Of a stretch of DNA of 64,000 bases, positions 43,058 through 53,257 are shown piece by piece. Origin of the DNA: Verrucomicrobiota bacterium. GTDB lineage: Bacteria; Verrucomicrobiota; Verrucomicrobiia; Verrucomicrobiales; DEV007. The notes below the pieces were generated by a model, which was given only the letters and a program-made list of their open reading frames with translations, was not told the origin of the DNA and ran no database searches. The stretch covers positions 1 through 64,000 of the forward strand of contig JAGWVU010000011.1 of assembly GCA_018970725.1 (NCBI GenBank), in the 5' to 3' direction. A program made the translations under genes and the position numbers. How positions within the stretch are numbered: position 1 is the stretch's first letter; each line of letters starts with the position of its first letter.

Positions 43058-43378
43058 TCAATTCGACTGAGCGTTCACCTGGGCACCGGCCTGAGCGGCG
43101 GCGCTGGCGGCCTCGATGATCCGGTCCAAGCCCCGGTATTGCTTCCCGTCCTTGTGGACCAAGCCCCGGTTCACGAGATTCTGCAGCTTCTCGTAGGCCC
43201 GCAGGCGAAGCATCTCCTCGCCACCACTCACCGCGTTTCTCTTTTTCAAGTTCTCGTAGACCTCCCCGAACAGGTCATTGAACGCAAAATTTTTCGGCTC
43301 TTGCAATACTGCCACAAGCTCATCCGTCACATGATCAGGAACACGGCGGGAGAATCTAGTTCTTCTTGTAGTGGACAT
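43058..43378 (-). CDS. Small conserved basic protein, possible DNA-binding
   Basis: 106 residues. Basic N-terminus (STTRRTRFSRRVPDHV), then NFAFNDLFGEVYENLKKRN and LRAYEKLQNLVNRGLVHKDG, which reads like a winged-helix, and an Ala-rich tail. Ends before a strong terminator, so a single-gene unit. I do not recognise the family. Confidence 0.6.
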   Translation of the reverse strand: MSTTRRTRFSRRVPDHVTDELVAVLQEPKNFAFNDLFGEVYENLKKRNAVSGGEEMLRLRAYEKLQNLVNRGLVHKDGKQYRGLDRIIEAASAAAQAGAQVNAQSN

Positions 43379-43466
43379 AGTCCTGCTAATCTATCACCAG
43401 ATACGGGATTTGCGAGACCTTTCGCATTCCGGCCGCCAAATTTGTCTCTTACGCGCTAACAATTTC

Positions 43467-44096
43467 TCAATCCCGCGGCGCGCCATTGATAGCCCCGACC
43501 GCCCGGCACCCCGTCTCGTTCACGAGGAAAACTTCCAGACTCACGCGGAGCGCCGACTCCGTGTAAATCCCGGTCAGAGCCTCCGCGAAGTCCTCCAACC
43601 GCCCCCCGTAACGGGGAAAAACGAACATCAGGCCCTGCTCGGGAACGACCACGAAAAGCTCGGCCCCCAACTCCGCCCGGAACCGGCCCAAAAATCGCTT
43701 CGAAAACATGGTGCTGCCGAAGAACGGGTCCCCGTTCCTCACCACAGCGTAGAGGATGACGCCGTTTCCGTCCCGCTCCCAGTCCACTTCCAGGGAATCG
43801 ACCATCCGGTCGGCGATGGCCATGGCCCCGGCCATCACTTCCGGCCATTCATGTTTCCCGGCCGCCCATTCCTCCCGGGTGAAGGTGTCGACCCCGGCCG
43901 AGGTGCGACATCCCGGCACAAGGATCGTCGATTTCGCCCCCTCCACCTTCTGGAAGATATCCGGCGCGGCCAAAGACCGCTCCAAAACCAACCCGATCCC
44001 CCCGTCATCCGCCGATGCCGGTCCGCAAACCCAAAGGAGCACAAGGCCGGCCCAACTTGCCGGTGAGGGGAGATATTTGCATTGACCCATGTTCAA
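43467..44096 (-). CDS. Exported protein of unknown function
   Basis: 209 residues. Signal sequence (ASWAGLVLLWVCGPASA). The mature part has RNGDPFFGSTMFSKRFLGRF and VVVPEQGLMFVFPRYG, a compact alpha/beta protein without a motif I know. Divergent from ruvA with a 52-bp gap. Confidence 0.6.
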   Translation of the reverse strand: MNMGQCKYLPSPASWAGLVLLWVCGPASADDGGIGLVLERSLAAPDIFQKVEGAKSTILVPGCRTSAGVDTFTREEWAAGKHEWPEVMAGAMAIADRMVDSLEVDWERDGNGVILYAVVRNGDPFFGSTMFSKRFLGRFRAELGAELFVVVPEQGLMFVFPRYGGRLEDFAEALTGIYTESALRVSLEVFLVNETGCRAVGAINGAPRD

Positions 44097-44148
44097 AGGA
44101 GATCGATGAAACCGCTACGCCGCTCGACGGTCGTCGGTCCCAATCCTC

Positions 44149-44754
44149 ATGATTACCTTTCTGCGCGGAATTCTGCAAGACAACCTCTCCAGTCAAATCG
44201 CCGTGGATGTCAACGGCGTGGGCTACGAGGTCATCGTCCCCCTCTCCACACTCGATCGACTCGGGCCGGCCGGAAACTCGGTCTTTCTCCTCACCCACCT
44301 GCACATCAGAGAACAGGAACACACCCTTTACGGCTTCCTCTCCCCCGAGGAACGGGATCTCTTCCGGCTTCTCATCAACCGAGTCTCGGGGGTCGGCCCC
44401 AAGGTCGCCCTCTCCATTCTCGGCGGCATGAGCGTCTCCGCCTTCAAAACCGCCGTCGTCCAGGGAGACCTCGCGCTTCTCAGCAAGGTGAAAGGGGTGG
44501 GCCGCCGCACCGCCGAACGCATCGTGTTGGAATTGAAGGACAAGGTGGGCGTGACGGAAGCTTGGAAAGCCGCTTCCTCCAGCCATCCTCCGACCGAGGA
44601 CCAGCGCCGCCAGACCGACGCCATCCTCGCCCTGATTTCCCTCGGATACAAACAGGCGGAGGCCGCCAAGGCGGTTTCCGATTGCGTGACGATTCTGGGT
44701 CCCAGCACCTCCGTCGAGGACCTCGTCCGCAAGTCCCTCGCCCAACTCCAGTGA
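44149..44754 (+). CDS. ruvA: Holliday junction helicase subunit RuvA
   Basis: 201 residues. MITFLRGILQDNLSSQIAVD, two helix-hairpin-helices (LINRVSGVGPKVALSILG; LSKVKGVGRRTAERIVLELK) and the RuvB-binding C-terminal domain. Binds Holliday junctions and guides RuvB. ruvB and ruvC are not adjacent. Confidence 0.96.
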   Translation: MITFLRGILQDNLSSQIAVDVNGVGYEVIVPLSTLDRLGPAGNSVFLLTHLHIREQEHTLYGFLSPEERDLFRLLINRVSGVGPKVALSILGGMSVSAFKTAVVQGDLALLSKVKGVGRRTAERIVLELKDKVGVTEAWKAASSSHPPTEDQRRQTDAILALISLGYKQAEAAKAVSDCVTILGPSTSVEDLVRKSLAQLQ

Positions 44755-44785
44755 CCGCAACCCATCACCATCGTCCCCAGCCGGC

Positions 44786-45934
44786 ATGGTCGTTCCCCTT
44801 GTTCCCGCCCCAGACTGCCTGCTCTCGTTGACGCCGTTTCCCCTCCCCCCGGAAACGGTCGCCCTCCTGAGACGATGCGGCCCGATCCTCGCCCGCATCC
44901 AACGGGCCACCCCGCTTCTGGACCTGCGCGCCCAACGCGGTTCCCTTCCCGTCTGGATCTCCGAGCTCGTCCGCCGGGGCGTTTCCCCGACCGAAGGCTT
45001 CGCCTCCAACCGGGTCCGGCTCTTCCGGGCAACCTTTCGGATGACAGGGCCGGGAGCCGGGATTTCCCTGACAGACTGGCAAACGCGCCACGACGGAACC
45101 GGACAGGCGGCCTGGCTACAAGAAGCCTCCGGGCAAGCCGGGAACGACCTCATCGGCGGCCCGCAAGGCATTTTGGACGCCCTCCAGGAAATGGCGAACG
45201 CGGGCGGCACCCTGACCTTTTCCGAAACCTCTCCTCAACCGGCCCGGGAACGGGAGTGGATTCTCAGCCGGGCCAGGCCGGGACTGACCTCACGTTGGAT
45301 CGAGGACCGGGGACCTCTCCTCTGCGAAAACCGCAATTGGCTGGGACTTCTCTGCCTGCCCTCTCTTGAATCGATCTGGGCCCGGGAGTTGCGCACCAGC
45401 AATCTCCGCTTTTTGCACAACCTTCTCACCCGGTCCTGGACGGTCACGCCCGATCCACTCCCTCACCAAGCGGTGCTGCCCGGCCTCGGAAAGCGCTCGT
45501 TCGCGGAAGCCACCCAAGACCCACCGCCCGGAAGCGGATGGGATTGGAGCCTGCAGTCAAACCCGCGAAACCCGGACCTCCCGCCCGTGATTCACTCCAA
45601 AGTCTCCGCCGAAGAATGGCGGAAGACGCTGAATCAAGCCCTCGCGGAATTCCACGCCGCCCCCTGGTTACTCCAAAAACGCCCGCTCAACCTGAATCCT
45701 CCGGTGATCCGCCACGCCATGAACCCGCAAACCGGGGAGGTGCAAGCGATCGCCGGGGAACCTGAGCTTCACACCTACTACCTTGACCTGAACGGGGAGG
45801 TCACCATTGCCGGCATCATCGTCCGAATCAATCCCGCCACGGTCCCAATCGAGGGACGGAAAAAGAGCAAGGGCGGGAAAGCAGGGCTAACCCACCTTCT
45901 CGCCCCCTGCGGCTTCACCGGAGCGATCCCCTGA
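44786..45934 (+). CDS. Uncharacterised protein downstream of ruvA
   Basis: 382 residues, Trp- and Pro-rich, without signal peptide or membrane helices. Segments such as FRATFRMTGPGAGISLTDWQ, SLESIWARELRTSNLRFLHN and VIRHAMNPQTGEVQ give no family I recognise. Coding signal is good (32 nt after ruvA, possibly co-transcribed). Likely lineage-restricted. Confidence 0.6.
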   Translation: MVVPLVPAPDCLLSLTPFPLPPETVALLRRCGPILARIQRATPLLDLRAQRGSLPVWISELVRRGVSPTEGFASNRVRLFRATFRMTGPGAGISLTDWQTRHDGTGQAAWLQEASGQAGNDLIGGPQGILDALQEMANAGGTLTFSETSPQPAREREWILSRARPGLTSRWIEDRGPLLCENRNWLGLLCLPSLESIWARELRTSNLRFLHNLLTRSWTVTPDPLPHQAVLPGLGKRSFAEATQDPPPGSGWDWSLQSNPRNPDLPPVIHSKVSAEEWRKTLNQALAEFHAAPWLLQKRPLNLNPPVIRHAMNPQTGEVQAIAGEPELHTYYLDLNGEVTIAGIIVRINPATVPIEGRKKSKGGKAGLTHLLAPCGFTGAIP

Positions 45935-45980
45935 GGAACGGGAAAAAAAACCGGAAAGACCAGCGGATGCGCAACCGCGC

Positions 45981-46184
45981 TCAGGCCTTGCGCTTGAGGA
46001 AGGGAAGACCGGTCCGCTCGTTCTCGATCACCGTGTAGCCGTCGGGCAGGGCCTTGAGCACCCCGTCCTTCTTGTCGCCCGCGAAGTAGTAGAGCTTGGT
46101 GGTCTTGCCATCCTTGTTGGTCTGCTCCCGGACGTAGAGGTAATAGGTCTTGCCGGACTTTTTGGAAACAACGCTGAATGCCAT
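45981..46184 (-). CDS. Small basic conserved protein
   Basis: 67 residues rich in Lys and Tyr: SGKTYYLYVREQTNKDGKTT, LYYFAGDKKDG, ending GLPFLKRKA. Reads like a compact beta-hairpin, perhaps nucleic-acid binding. Single-gene unit; family unknown. Confidence 0.6.
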   Translation of the reverse strand: MAFSVVSKKSGKTYYLYVREQTNKDGKTTKLYYFAGDKKDGVLKALPDGYTVIENERTGLPFLKRKA

Positions 46185-46341
46185 GATCTAAGTTACAGTT
46201 AGGAAGTTTTGAATTGAATCCCTTCGGGACCCTCAAATCCTCACACGTTGATCGGGGGAAAGCAAGGAAACCTTGCCGATTCTGTCGAATCTTCTGCCTT
46301 TCGACGGAGTTCAGAGCCGGAAGGCCTTGGCAGAAAAACCC

Positions 46342-46605
46342 TCAGATCAAGCCGGCCTCGCGAAGGGTCGCGAAGGCGCCGTTTTTGTCGACCGTCTTGA
46401 GCGCCCGGGCGGAGAGCTTGACGCGGACATGGCGATTCAACTCGGGAACCCAGATCCGCTTGACCTTGAGGTTGGGAGCGAAGGTCCGCTTCACGGTCTT
46501 GGTCACGTGCCGACCGATCCCGCCCTTTTTCTTGGCCAAACCACTGCGGTGAATTCTCCTCCCGCTGCTGACTCGGGATCCACGGATGCTGCAAACTCTG
46601 GACAT
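46342..46605 (-). CDS. rpmB: 50S ribosomal protein L28
   Basis: 87 residues from the ATG at 46605. MSRVCSIRGSRVSSGRRIHR, RTFAPNLKVKRIWVPELNRH and VRVKLSARALKTVDKNGA are typical of L28, including the N-terminal Cys; the second half of a zinc site is not evident. Confidence 0.93.
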   Translation of the reverse strand: MSRVCSIRGSRVSSGRRIHRSGLAKKKGGIGRHVTKTVKRTFAPNLKVKRIWVPELNRHVRVKLSARALKTVDKNGAFATLREAGLI

Positions 46606-46720
46606 GGGAACGACGGATATGAAGGGATGACCTCTTGGGAAATGCTCCGCGAAGAGGGCGGGAAAACTGGCAGCATTGAGCCGAATGGTCAAGCAATTTC
46701 CCACTGCGATTTCCCAGCGG

Positions 46721-47506
46721 TCAAACGAGCGGAAACTGCGCTGACAAATCGAGAACCGGTTTCTCCACCGGCCGATCGCTCACCCCGTCGATCGCCTCCT
46801 GCTGCATCCGGAGCAGTTCCCCGATGCCATGCCCCGCCAGATCGAGCATCGTTTGGAGTTCCCTCCGCGGAAACACCGCTTCCTCGCCGGAGCACTGGAC
46901 TTCGACGAGGTCGCCCCCGGCGGTTCCGACAATGTTGCAATCGACCGTGGCCTCGCGATCCTCCTCGTAACAAAGGTCAAGCAGACAACGCCCCTCCAAA
47001 ACCCCGGTGCTCACGGCGGCGACCAATTGGCGCAACGGGGATTTGCGAAGGGTGCCATCGGCCACCAGCCGCCGGAAGGCGATCGCCACGGCCACGCAGG
47101 CTCCGGTGATCGACGCCGTCCGGGTGCCCCCGTCCGCCTGAAGCACGTCGCAATCGATCCACAGGGTGCGCGCCCCCAGGGCCCGGAGATCGACCACGGC
47201 GCGCAAAGCCCGGCCGATGAGCCGCTGAATCTCGGAGGAGCGGCCATCGAGCTTGCCCCGGCTGATATCCCGCGGTTTGCGCTCGAGGGTGGAGCAGGGC
47301 AACATGCTGTATTCCGCGGTCAACCAACCGCCCGGCACGCCCTGTGCCTTCATCCAGCCCGGAATCTGGTCCTCCACCATGGCCGAACAAATGACCCTGG
47401 TTTTGCCGAAAGCCACCAGCACGGAACCGTGCGCGTGGGGGGCGATATCCGGCTCGAAGGAAACCGGGCGGAGTTGTTCGGGGGTGCGGCCGTCGATGCG
47501 ATCCAT
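46721..47506 (-). CDS. rph: Ribonuclease PH
   Basis: 261 residues. MDRIDGRTPEQLRPVSFE, AEYSMLPCSTLERKPRD, SRGKLDGRSSEIQRLIGRAL and CDVLQADGGTRTASITGA are canonical. Trims tRNA 3' ends phosphorolytically. Divergent from thrB across ~75 bp. Confidence 0.97.
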   Translation of the reverse strand: MDRIDGRTPEQLRPVSFEPDIAPHAHGSVLVAFGKTRVICSAMVEDQIPGWMKAQGVPGGWLTAEYSMLPCSTLERKPRDISRGKLDGRSSEIQRLIGRALRAVVDLRALGARTLWIDCDVLQADGGTRTASITGACVAVAIAFRRLVADGTLRKSPLRQLVAAVSTGVLEGRCLLDLCYEEDREATVDCNIVGTAGGDLVEVQCSGEEAVFPRRELQTMLDLAGHGIGELLRMQQEAIDGVSDRPVEKPVLDLSAQFPLV

Positions 47507-47581
47507 GTCGCCTGCTTAATTGCTTGTTTTCGCCGTCCCTTGCAACTAATTACAGGCGCCAACCGCCCGATCCCGCCGACC

Positions 47582-48475
47582 ATGCCTTTTGCCCCCCAAC
47601 CCGCCCAGGTCGTGGTCCGCGTTGCCGGAACAACTTCGAACCTCGGGCCTGGCTTTGATTGCCTCGGGTTGGCTCTTGACCTCCACAATCTGGTGCGGCT
47701 CACCCCGGATGAATCGGGATCGCCCCACTCCATGGCGGATGAGGCGGCCCGTCGGTTCTTCGAGACCAGCGGCCTCCGGAGCCATCCGTTCCGCTGGGAA
47801 ATTTCCGGCGGCGTGCCGGTCTCCCGCGGTCTCGGCAGCAGCGTCACCCTCCGCCTCGGCATTCTCGCCGGGCTCAACGCCCTCCACGGAGAACCGCTCA
47901 GCTTGGATGATCTCTTCCAAGAGTGTTCCGCCCTGGAAGGACATCCCGACAACGCCGGGCCCGCCGTTTTCGGCGGATTTTTCGTCGGAGGGCCCGACGG
48001 CAGCAAGTTCCGTTTCGCGGTCGACCCCGGCCTCCGTCTCGTCCTTCTCATCCGCCACCACGAAGTGCGGACCGAAGAAGCGCGGCGCGTCCTGCCAAAA
48101 CAGATCGCCTTCGCCGACGCCGTGGCCAACACCGGCTATGCTTCCGCGATCACCGCGGCGTTCGCCTCCGGAAACTACGCCGCCTTGCGCGGTCTGCTGC
48201 ATGACGCCCTCCACGAGCCTTACCGGGAGTCGCTCAATCCCGGCCTGCGCCGCATCATCGCCGCCGGCGTGGAGGCGGGAGCCCTCGGGGGATTCCTCAG
48301 CGGCTCCGGCTCCACGATCGCCTGCCTGACCACGGAAGCGGCGGCCGCCGGTGACATCGCCGCCGCCATGCAGACCGCTTCGGGGGACCAGCCTCCCGCG
48401 TCCATCCACGTGGCCACCGTCGACAACACCGGGGTCAGCTGGTCGCTCGCGCCCGCCCCCCCAGCCGCCGCCTGA
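47582..48475 (+). CDS. thrB: Homoserine kinase
   Basis: 297 residues from the ATG at 47582. GHMP-kinase features: VVRVAGTTSNLGPGFDCLGL, the ATP loop GGVPVSRGLGSSVTLRLG, DNAGPAVFGGF and a C-terminal GGFLSGSGSTIACL. Phosphorylates homoserine in threonine synthesis. Its stop abuts the lpxK start. Confidence 0.95.
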   Translation: MPFAPQPAQVVVRVAGTTSNLGPGFDCLGLALDLHNLVRLTPDESGSPHSMADEAARRFFETSGLRSHPFRWEISGGVPVSRGLGSSVTLRLGILAGLNALHGEPLSLDDLFQECSALEGHPDNAGPAVFGGFFVGGPDGSKFRFAVDPGLRLVLLIRHHEVRTEEARRVLPKQIAFADAVANTGYASAITAAFASGNYAALRGLLHDALHEPYRESLNPGLRRIIAAGVEAGALGGFLSGSGSTIACLTTEAAAAGDIAAAMQTASGDQPPASIHVATVDNTGVSWSLAPAPPAAA

Positions 48476-49690
48476 TTGAAACAGACGCTCGAGAATCTGG
48501 AGCAGTTCGCCATCGCCGTCGTGCTTGAACGGCGGCAGGGCAAGCGCGCCACCGTCCTCCGGTCCGCCCTCCTCGGACTGTCCCAGATCTACCGCGGCCT
48601 CGTCAAACTGCGTCTCTGGCTCTACTCCAACCGGATCCTCCGGGAGCGCAATCTCGGCTGCCTCGTCGTCAGCATTGGCAACCTGACCGTCGGTGGAACC
48701 GGCAAAACCCCGGTGGTGGAAAAGTTTGCCCGCTCCCTCCAGGACGGAGGACGCAAGGTCGCCATCCTCAGCCGGGGCTACAAATCGGTGAAGCCGCCCC
48801 TCGGGGAACGCCTCGCCACCTTTCTCGCCGGCAAACAACCCGAGATCGACCCGCCCCGGGTGGTCTCGGACGGAAGCCGGCTCCTGCTCGACTCCAAAAC
48901 GGCCGGGGACGAGCCCTACATGCTGGCGTCCAACCTGCGCAACGTCGTCGTCATCACCGACAAAGACCGGGTCAAGAGCGGACTCCACGCCATCAAGAAG
49001 TTCAATTGCGACACCCTGATTCTCGATGACGGCCTCCAGTATCTGCGCCTCCGGCATCGGCTCGATATCGTTCTGATCGACCGGTATCAACCGTTCGGAA
49101 ATGAATTTCTCCTCCCGCGCGGCACGTTGCGGGAACCCCCGAAAAACCTGAAGCGGGCGAGTTACATCTTCATCACCAAGTGCACCGGTGCTCCCGGGGA
49201 AAACGACGCGCTCAAGGACCGCATCCGGCTCTACAACCGGACTGCGGAAATCATCGAATGCACCCACCAGCCCAAGTATCTCGAGAATGTCGCGAGCCGT
49301 GAGCGGATTCCCCTCGATTCCCTGCAGAATCTCGAAATCGGCGCGGTCAGCGGCATTGCCGTGCCGGAGAGCTTCGAAGGCGGTTTGGAACGCCTCGGGG
49401 CCAGAATCACGATCCGCCGCCAGTTCACCGACCACCACCGCTACAGCGAGCAGGAGATCATCACTTTCATCAATGACTGCCGCGACGCCGGGGTGAAAAT
49501 GATCGTGACAACGGAAAAGGACTCGGTGCGTTTCCCTCGTCTCAATCGTTTCGACGTGCCGATGTATTTTTTGCGGGTGGAAATCGGAATTTTAAGCAAC
49601 GAAGAGAGTTTCACGGAGTGTATCGACCGGATCTGCCGACCGCGACCTGTGCCCATGGCCCCGGCCCGGTGGTTCTTCTCTTTCTTCTGA
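48476..49690 (+). CDS. lpxK: Tetraacyldisaccharide 4'-kinase (LpxK)
   Basis: 404 residues with a TTG start immediately after the thrB stop. One amphipathic N-terminal segment, then the P-loop [34 protein letters not shown] (catalytic Asp region) and [12 protein letters not shown]. Adds the 4'-phosphate to the lipid A disaccharide, so the organism makes lipid A and has an outer membrane. About 60 residues longer than many LpxK, mostly at the N-terminus and in the [17 protein letters not shown] region. Confidence 0.93.
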   Translation: MKQTLENLEQFAIAVVLERRQGKRATVLRSALLGLSQIYRGLVKLRLWLYSNRILRERNLGCLVVSIGNLTVGGTGKTPVVEKFARSLQDGGRKVAILSRGYKSVKPPLGERLATFLAGKQPEIDPPRVVSDGSRLLLDSKTAGDEPYMLASNLRNVVVITDKDRVKSGLHAIKKFNCDTLILDDGLQYLRLRHRLDIVLIDRYQPFGNEFLLPRGTLREPPKNLKRASYIFITKCTGAPGENDALKDRIRLYNRTAEIIECTHQPKYLENVASRERIPLDSLQNLEIGAVSGIAVPESFEGGLERLGARITIRRQFTDHHRYSEQEIITFINDCRDAGVKMIVTTEKDSVRFPRLNRFDVPMYFLRVEIGILSNEESFTECIDRICRPRPVPMAPARWFFSFF

Positions 49691-49706
49691 ATTCCCTCCG
49701 GCACCC

Positions 49707-51935
49707 ATGAAATTGCAAACTCTCCCGGTTTTCCTGCTTCTGCTGGCCCAAGCCGAGGCAGCCTCCGTCGTTCCTCCGGCAAGCGCCCGAATCGACGCCT
49801 TCATCGAATCCTCCCTGAAAAAGGCCGGCAAGAACCCGCAGCCGCCCGCTCCGAGCTCCACTTTCGTCCGCCGTGTTTATCTCGATCTCGCGGGTCGCAC
49901 GCCAACGCTTGAAGAGACCCGGGCCTTTCTCGCGGACGATTCCGAGGCCAGCCGCGTCCGGCTCATCGATCACTTGCTCGATTCCGAGGCCTACGTGCAG
50001 CATCATTTCCATTTCTGGGCGGACCTTCTGCGGGCCAAGACCCAGGCGGCCGGACAGGGCAACAGCCAACCAGCCGGGTATGCCTACGAGGAGTGGATCA
50101 AGGAATCCCTGCGCACCAACAAGCCCTACGATGATCTCGTCCGGGAACTCCTCACCGCCAAGGGCAAACCTTGGACCAACGGGGCCATCGGGTATTATCT
50201 GCGGGACTACGGGATGCCGCTGGACAACCTGGCGATCACTTCCCAAGTCTTTCTCGGCACCCAGATCGTCTGCGCCCAATGCCACAACCATCCGTTCGAT
50301 ACCTGGACGCAGATGGACTACTACCACATGGCCGCCTTCACCTTCGGCGTCACCACGACCAACAGCGCGGCAAATGCCGAGGCCGCCCAGCGCGTCTTCA
50401 ACCGGGCGCATCCGGACCGGGCCGAACGCAAGGACTTCGCCCGCGCTTCCAGCGAAATCCTCAAGCCGGTCCGCTACACCACGGTCGAACAACGGGAGCG
50501 CGACCTCCGTCTCCCGCACGATTACCAATACCCGGACGCCAAGCCGAAATCGGTCGTCGCCCCGGAGGTCCCCTTTGGAGCGATGCCCCCGGTGGTCGGT
50601 CAGGATCCCGTTGAAACCTTCGCCTCCTGGATGACCTCCCCGGAAAATCCCCGCTTCACCAAGGTGATCGCCAACCGCCTTTGGAAGAAGGTGATGGGCG
50701 TGGGCATCATCGAACCCGTGGATGATCTGCGGGATCAATCCCTGCCCTCGCACCCCGAACTGCTGACCTTTCTCGAAGGACACATGAAGGCGGTGGACTA
50801 CGATGTGAAGGCCTTCCTGCGTTCGCTCTACCTCACGAAAACCTACCAGCGTGAGGCCTCTCCCGTGGAAGCATCCCCGGGACAACCTTTCGACTTTGCG
50901 GGCCCGGCCCTGCGCCGGCTGTCCGCCGAACAAATCTGGGATTCCCTGATGGGCATGATCGTCGATGACATCGACACCCCCTCACCCCATGCCGCCCTGC
51001 ACCGCAAGGAGGCCATCACCCGGGTGGAATGGATCGGGAACAGCGTCTACGATCTCTCGCCTGAAGAATACTCGATGGCGGTGCAAACCATCGCCGCGAA
51101 GCAGGACGAGCTGGCCGCGAGACTCGACGCGACCCAGGCCAGGCTGGCGGCGGCCCGGGAAAAAGGGGATGACGACGCCATCAAAAAAGCGCAACGGGAG
51201 GCCTCGCAGGTCCGGGGCGAACTGGCGGAAGCCGTGGCCCGGGAAGTCTACGCCCCGGGGATCCGGGCCAAGGCAGATGCCCTCGCTTCCGGCAACCTAC
51301 CGGATGCGGAAGGGAATTTTCGCAAGCAACTGGCGGCTCTGACCGCCGACGGCGGACTCCCCGCGCCCTCCGAAAAAGCACGCGGCATGAGCAACGGTTA
51401 CGACGGAGGCTCCTACGTCCGGCAACTGGTCTCCGCCGTTCTGGCTCCGGAAAGAGAGGCCTTGTCCGAGTCGGAGCGCGCCCGCGCCGAACGGGAAGCG
51501 AAAGACTGGGGCGTGACTCCGGCGCAACAACAGGCCTTCCAGAAGTTCCTCAAAAAGCGGGAATCCTTCGTCCGCGCCTCCGACCTCAGTTCCCCGGCAC
51601 CCAACGGGCATTTCCTCAGGGAGTTCGGTCAATCGGACCGTGAACTGGTGGACAATTCCAACGATCAGGCCTCCATCTCCCAGGCGCTCGCCCTGTTGAA
51701 CGGCCCCCTGTTGGAGGATTTGTCCGGCACGTTCTCCCGGCTTTCCCGGGACCTCAAGGGAACCCGGCCCGATGAACGGCTCGACACCATCTATCTCACC
51801 ATGCTCAGCCGCAAGCCTTCCGACGCCGAGCGCGAGATCCTCCAGCCGACCTTGCAGAATCAGTCACAGAGGGAGGGCACCAGGCTGGTCATCTGGTCCT
51901 TGCTCAACACCCGTCAGTTTCTCTTCAACCTCTGA
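49707..51935 (+). CDS. Exported DUF1549/DUF1553 protein
   Basis: 742 residues. Signal peptide (MKLQTLPVFLLLLAQAEA). DUF1549 part: RRVYLDLAGRTPTLEETRAF, QVFLGTQIVCAQCHNHPFD, with one CxxCH heme-type site. DUF1553 part: NRLWKKVMGVGIIEPVDDLR, LYLTKTYQREAS, AEQIWDSLMG. A charged coiled coil (residues ~465-525) is inserted between these. PVC-specific; nearly always paired with a DUF1501 gene, as here 14 nt downstream. Function unknown. Confidence 0.92.
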   Translation: MKLQTLPVFLLLLAQAEAASVVPPASARIDAFIESSLKKAGKNPQPPAPSSTFVRRVYLDLAGRTPTLEETRAFLADDSEASRVRLIDHLLDSEAYVQHHFHFWADLLRAKTQAAGQGNSQPAGYAYEEWIKESLRTNKPYDDLVRELLTAKGKPWTNGAIGYYLRDYGMPLDNLAITSQVFLGTQIVCAQCHNHPFDTWTQMDYYHMAAFTFGVTTTNSAANAEAAQRVFNRAHPDRAERKDFARASSEILKPVRYTTVEQRERDLRLPHDYQYPDAKPKSVVAPEVPFGAMPPVVGQDPVETFASWMTSPENPRFTKVIANRLWKKVMGVGIIEPVDDLRDQSLPSHPELLTFLEGHMKAVDYDVKAFLRSLYLTKTYQREASPVEASPGQPFDFAGPALRRLSAEQIWDSLMGMIVDDIDTPSPHAALHRKEAITRVEWIGNSVYDLSPEEYSMAVQTIAAKQDELAARLDATQARLAAAREKGDDDAIKKAQREASQVRGELAEAVAREVYAPGIRAKADALASGNLPDAEGNFRKQLAALTADGGLPAPSEKARGMSNGYDGGSYVRQLVSAVLAPEREALSESERARAEREAKDWGVTPAQQQAFQKFLKKRESFVRASDLSSPAPNGHFLREFGQSDRELVDNSNDQASISQALALLNGPLLEDLSGTFSRLSRDLKGTRPDERLDTIYLTMLSRKPSDAEREILQPTLQNQSQREGTRLVIWSLLNTRQFLFNL

Positions 51936-51949
51936 TCCTTCCGCGTCCC

Positions 51950-53257
51950 ATGAAAGCTGATCTCCATCGCGCCGATCTCCTTACCCGCCGCCGCTTCGCC
52001 GCCCGGGCCGCCCGGACATTCCTCGGCGTGTCCACTCTGCCCGCCTCCCTCTGGTTCGGGGACCGGGTGCTCGCCGCCGGTCAGGGAGCTTCCACCCTCA
52101 AACAGATTCCCACCGCCAAACGGGTCATCTACCTTTACCTCAGCGGCGGCATGAGCCATCTGGACACCCTCGATCCCAAGCCGGGCCATGAGGCGATGGG
52201 CCCCACGAAAACGATCAACACGCCCGTCGACGGTCTCCAACTGGGCGAATACCTGCCGCGTCTCGCCAAGCGGGCCCCTCACCTCGCCATCCTCCGTTCC
52301 CTCTCCTCCACCCAGGGTGCCCACAAGCAGGGGAACTATTACATGCACACGAGCTACGAGTTGCGCTCCTCCATCCGTCACCCGGCGCTCGGTGCCTGGC
52401 TGATGCACTTGCAGGGGCCCGACAACTCTTCCCTGCCCGGCAGCGTCATGATCGGCAACGACAGCCAGCACCCCGGCGCCGGCTTCCTCGAGGCCGCCAA
52501 CCAGCCGCTGATGATCAATGATCCGGACGGCGGATTGCGCAACAGCCGCCGCCCCGGCTTTTTCTCACCCGAGTCCTTTTCCTCCCAACTGGAGGTCTCG
52601 GCCAAACTGGACCGCGCCTTCGCGGAAAAATACAACCAGCGCAACGTCCGGGCCTATCAGGACATGTATCAGGATGCCATCCGCCTGATGAACAGCAAGG
52701 ATCTGGCCGCTTTCGATCTCTCGAAGGAATCCGACGCCACCCGGGAGCGTTACGGAGACGATCCCTTCGCCAGAGGCGTGCTCCTCGCCCGGCGCCTCGT
52801 GGAAAACGGCATCCGCTTCGTCGAGGTCACTTCCAACGGTTGGGACACGCACAACGCCAACTTCGTCACCCTGCCGGAGAAAGCCGAAATGCTTGATCAG
52901 GCCCTCTCCGCCCTGCTCGACGATTTGCATCGGCGCGGACTGCTCAACGACACCTTGGTGGTTCTGGCCACCGAGTTCGGCCGCACCCCGGAAATCAACG
53001 CCAACGAGGGCCGAGACCACCATCCCAAGGCCTTCTCCTGCCTGCTCGCCGGAGGCGGCGTGAAGGGGGGGCGCGTTTACGGCCGAACCGACGAATCCGG
53101 CTCCGACGTGGTGGAGAACAAGCTCTCCATCCCTGATCTCAACGCAACGATCTCCTACGCCCTTGGTCTCCCGCTCGACCAAGTCGTCTATTCCCCTTCC
53201 CTGCGCCCCTTCACGGTGGCCGACAAAGGGAAACCGGTCACCCAGCTCTTCGCATGA
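51950..53257 (+). CDS. DUF1501 protein with Tat signal
   Basis: 435 residues. Twin-arginine leader LLTRRRFAARAARTFLGVST. Sulfatase/phosphatase-like core: YLYLSGGMSHLDTLDPKPGH, EVTSNGWDTHNANF, VVLATEFGRTPEINANEGRD. Partner of the DUF1549 gene; stop overlaps the next start (ATGA). Confidence 0.92.
   Translation: MKADLHRADLLTRRRFAARAARTFLGVSTLPASLWFGDRVLAAGQGASTLKQIPTAKRVIYLYLSGGMSHLDTLDPKPGHEAMGPTKTINTPVDGLQLGEYLPRLAKRAPHLAILRSLSSTQGAHKQGNYYMHTSYELRSSIRHPALGAWLMHLQGPDNSSLPGSVMIGNDSQHPGAGFLEAANQPLMINDPDGGLRNSRRPGFFSPESFSSQLEVSAKLDRAFAEKYNQRNVRAYQDMYQDAIRLMNSKDLAAFDLSKESDATRERYGDDPFARGVLLARRLVENGIRFVEVTSNGWDTHNANFVTLPEKAEMLDQALSALLDDLHRRGLLNDTLVVLATEFGRTPEINANEGRDHHPKAFSCLLAGGGVKGGRVYGRTDESGSDVVENKLSIPDLNATISYALGLPLDQVVYSPSLRPFTVADKGKPVTQLFA

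Noticed and set aside
47546-49438. 630-codon minus-strand frame opposite thrB-lpxK
   Set aside because: Shadow of GC-rich coding; thrB and lpxK have full motif sets.
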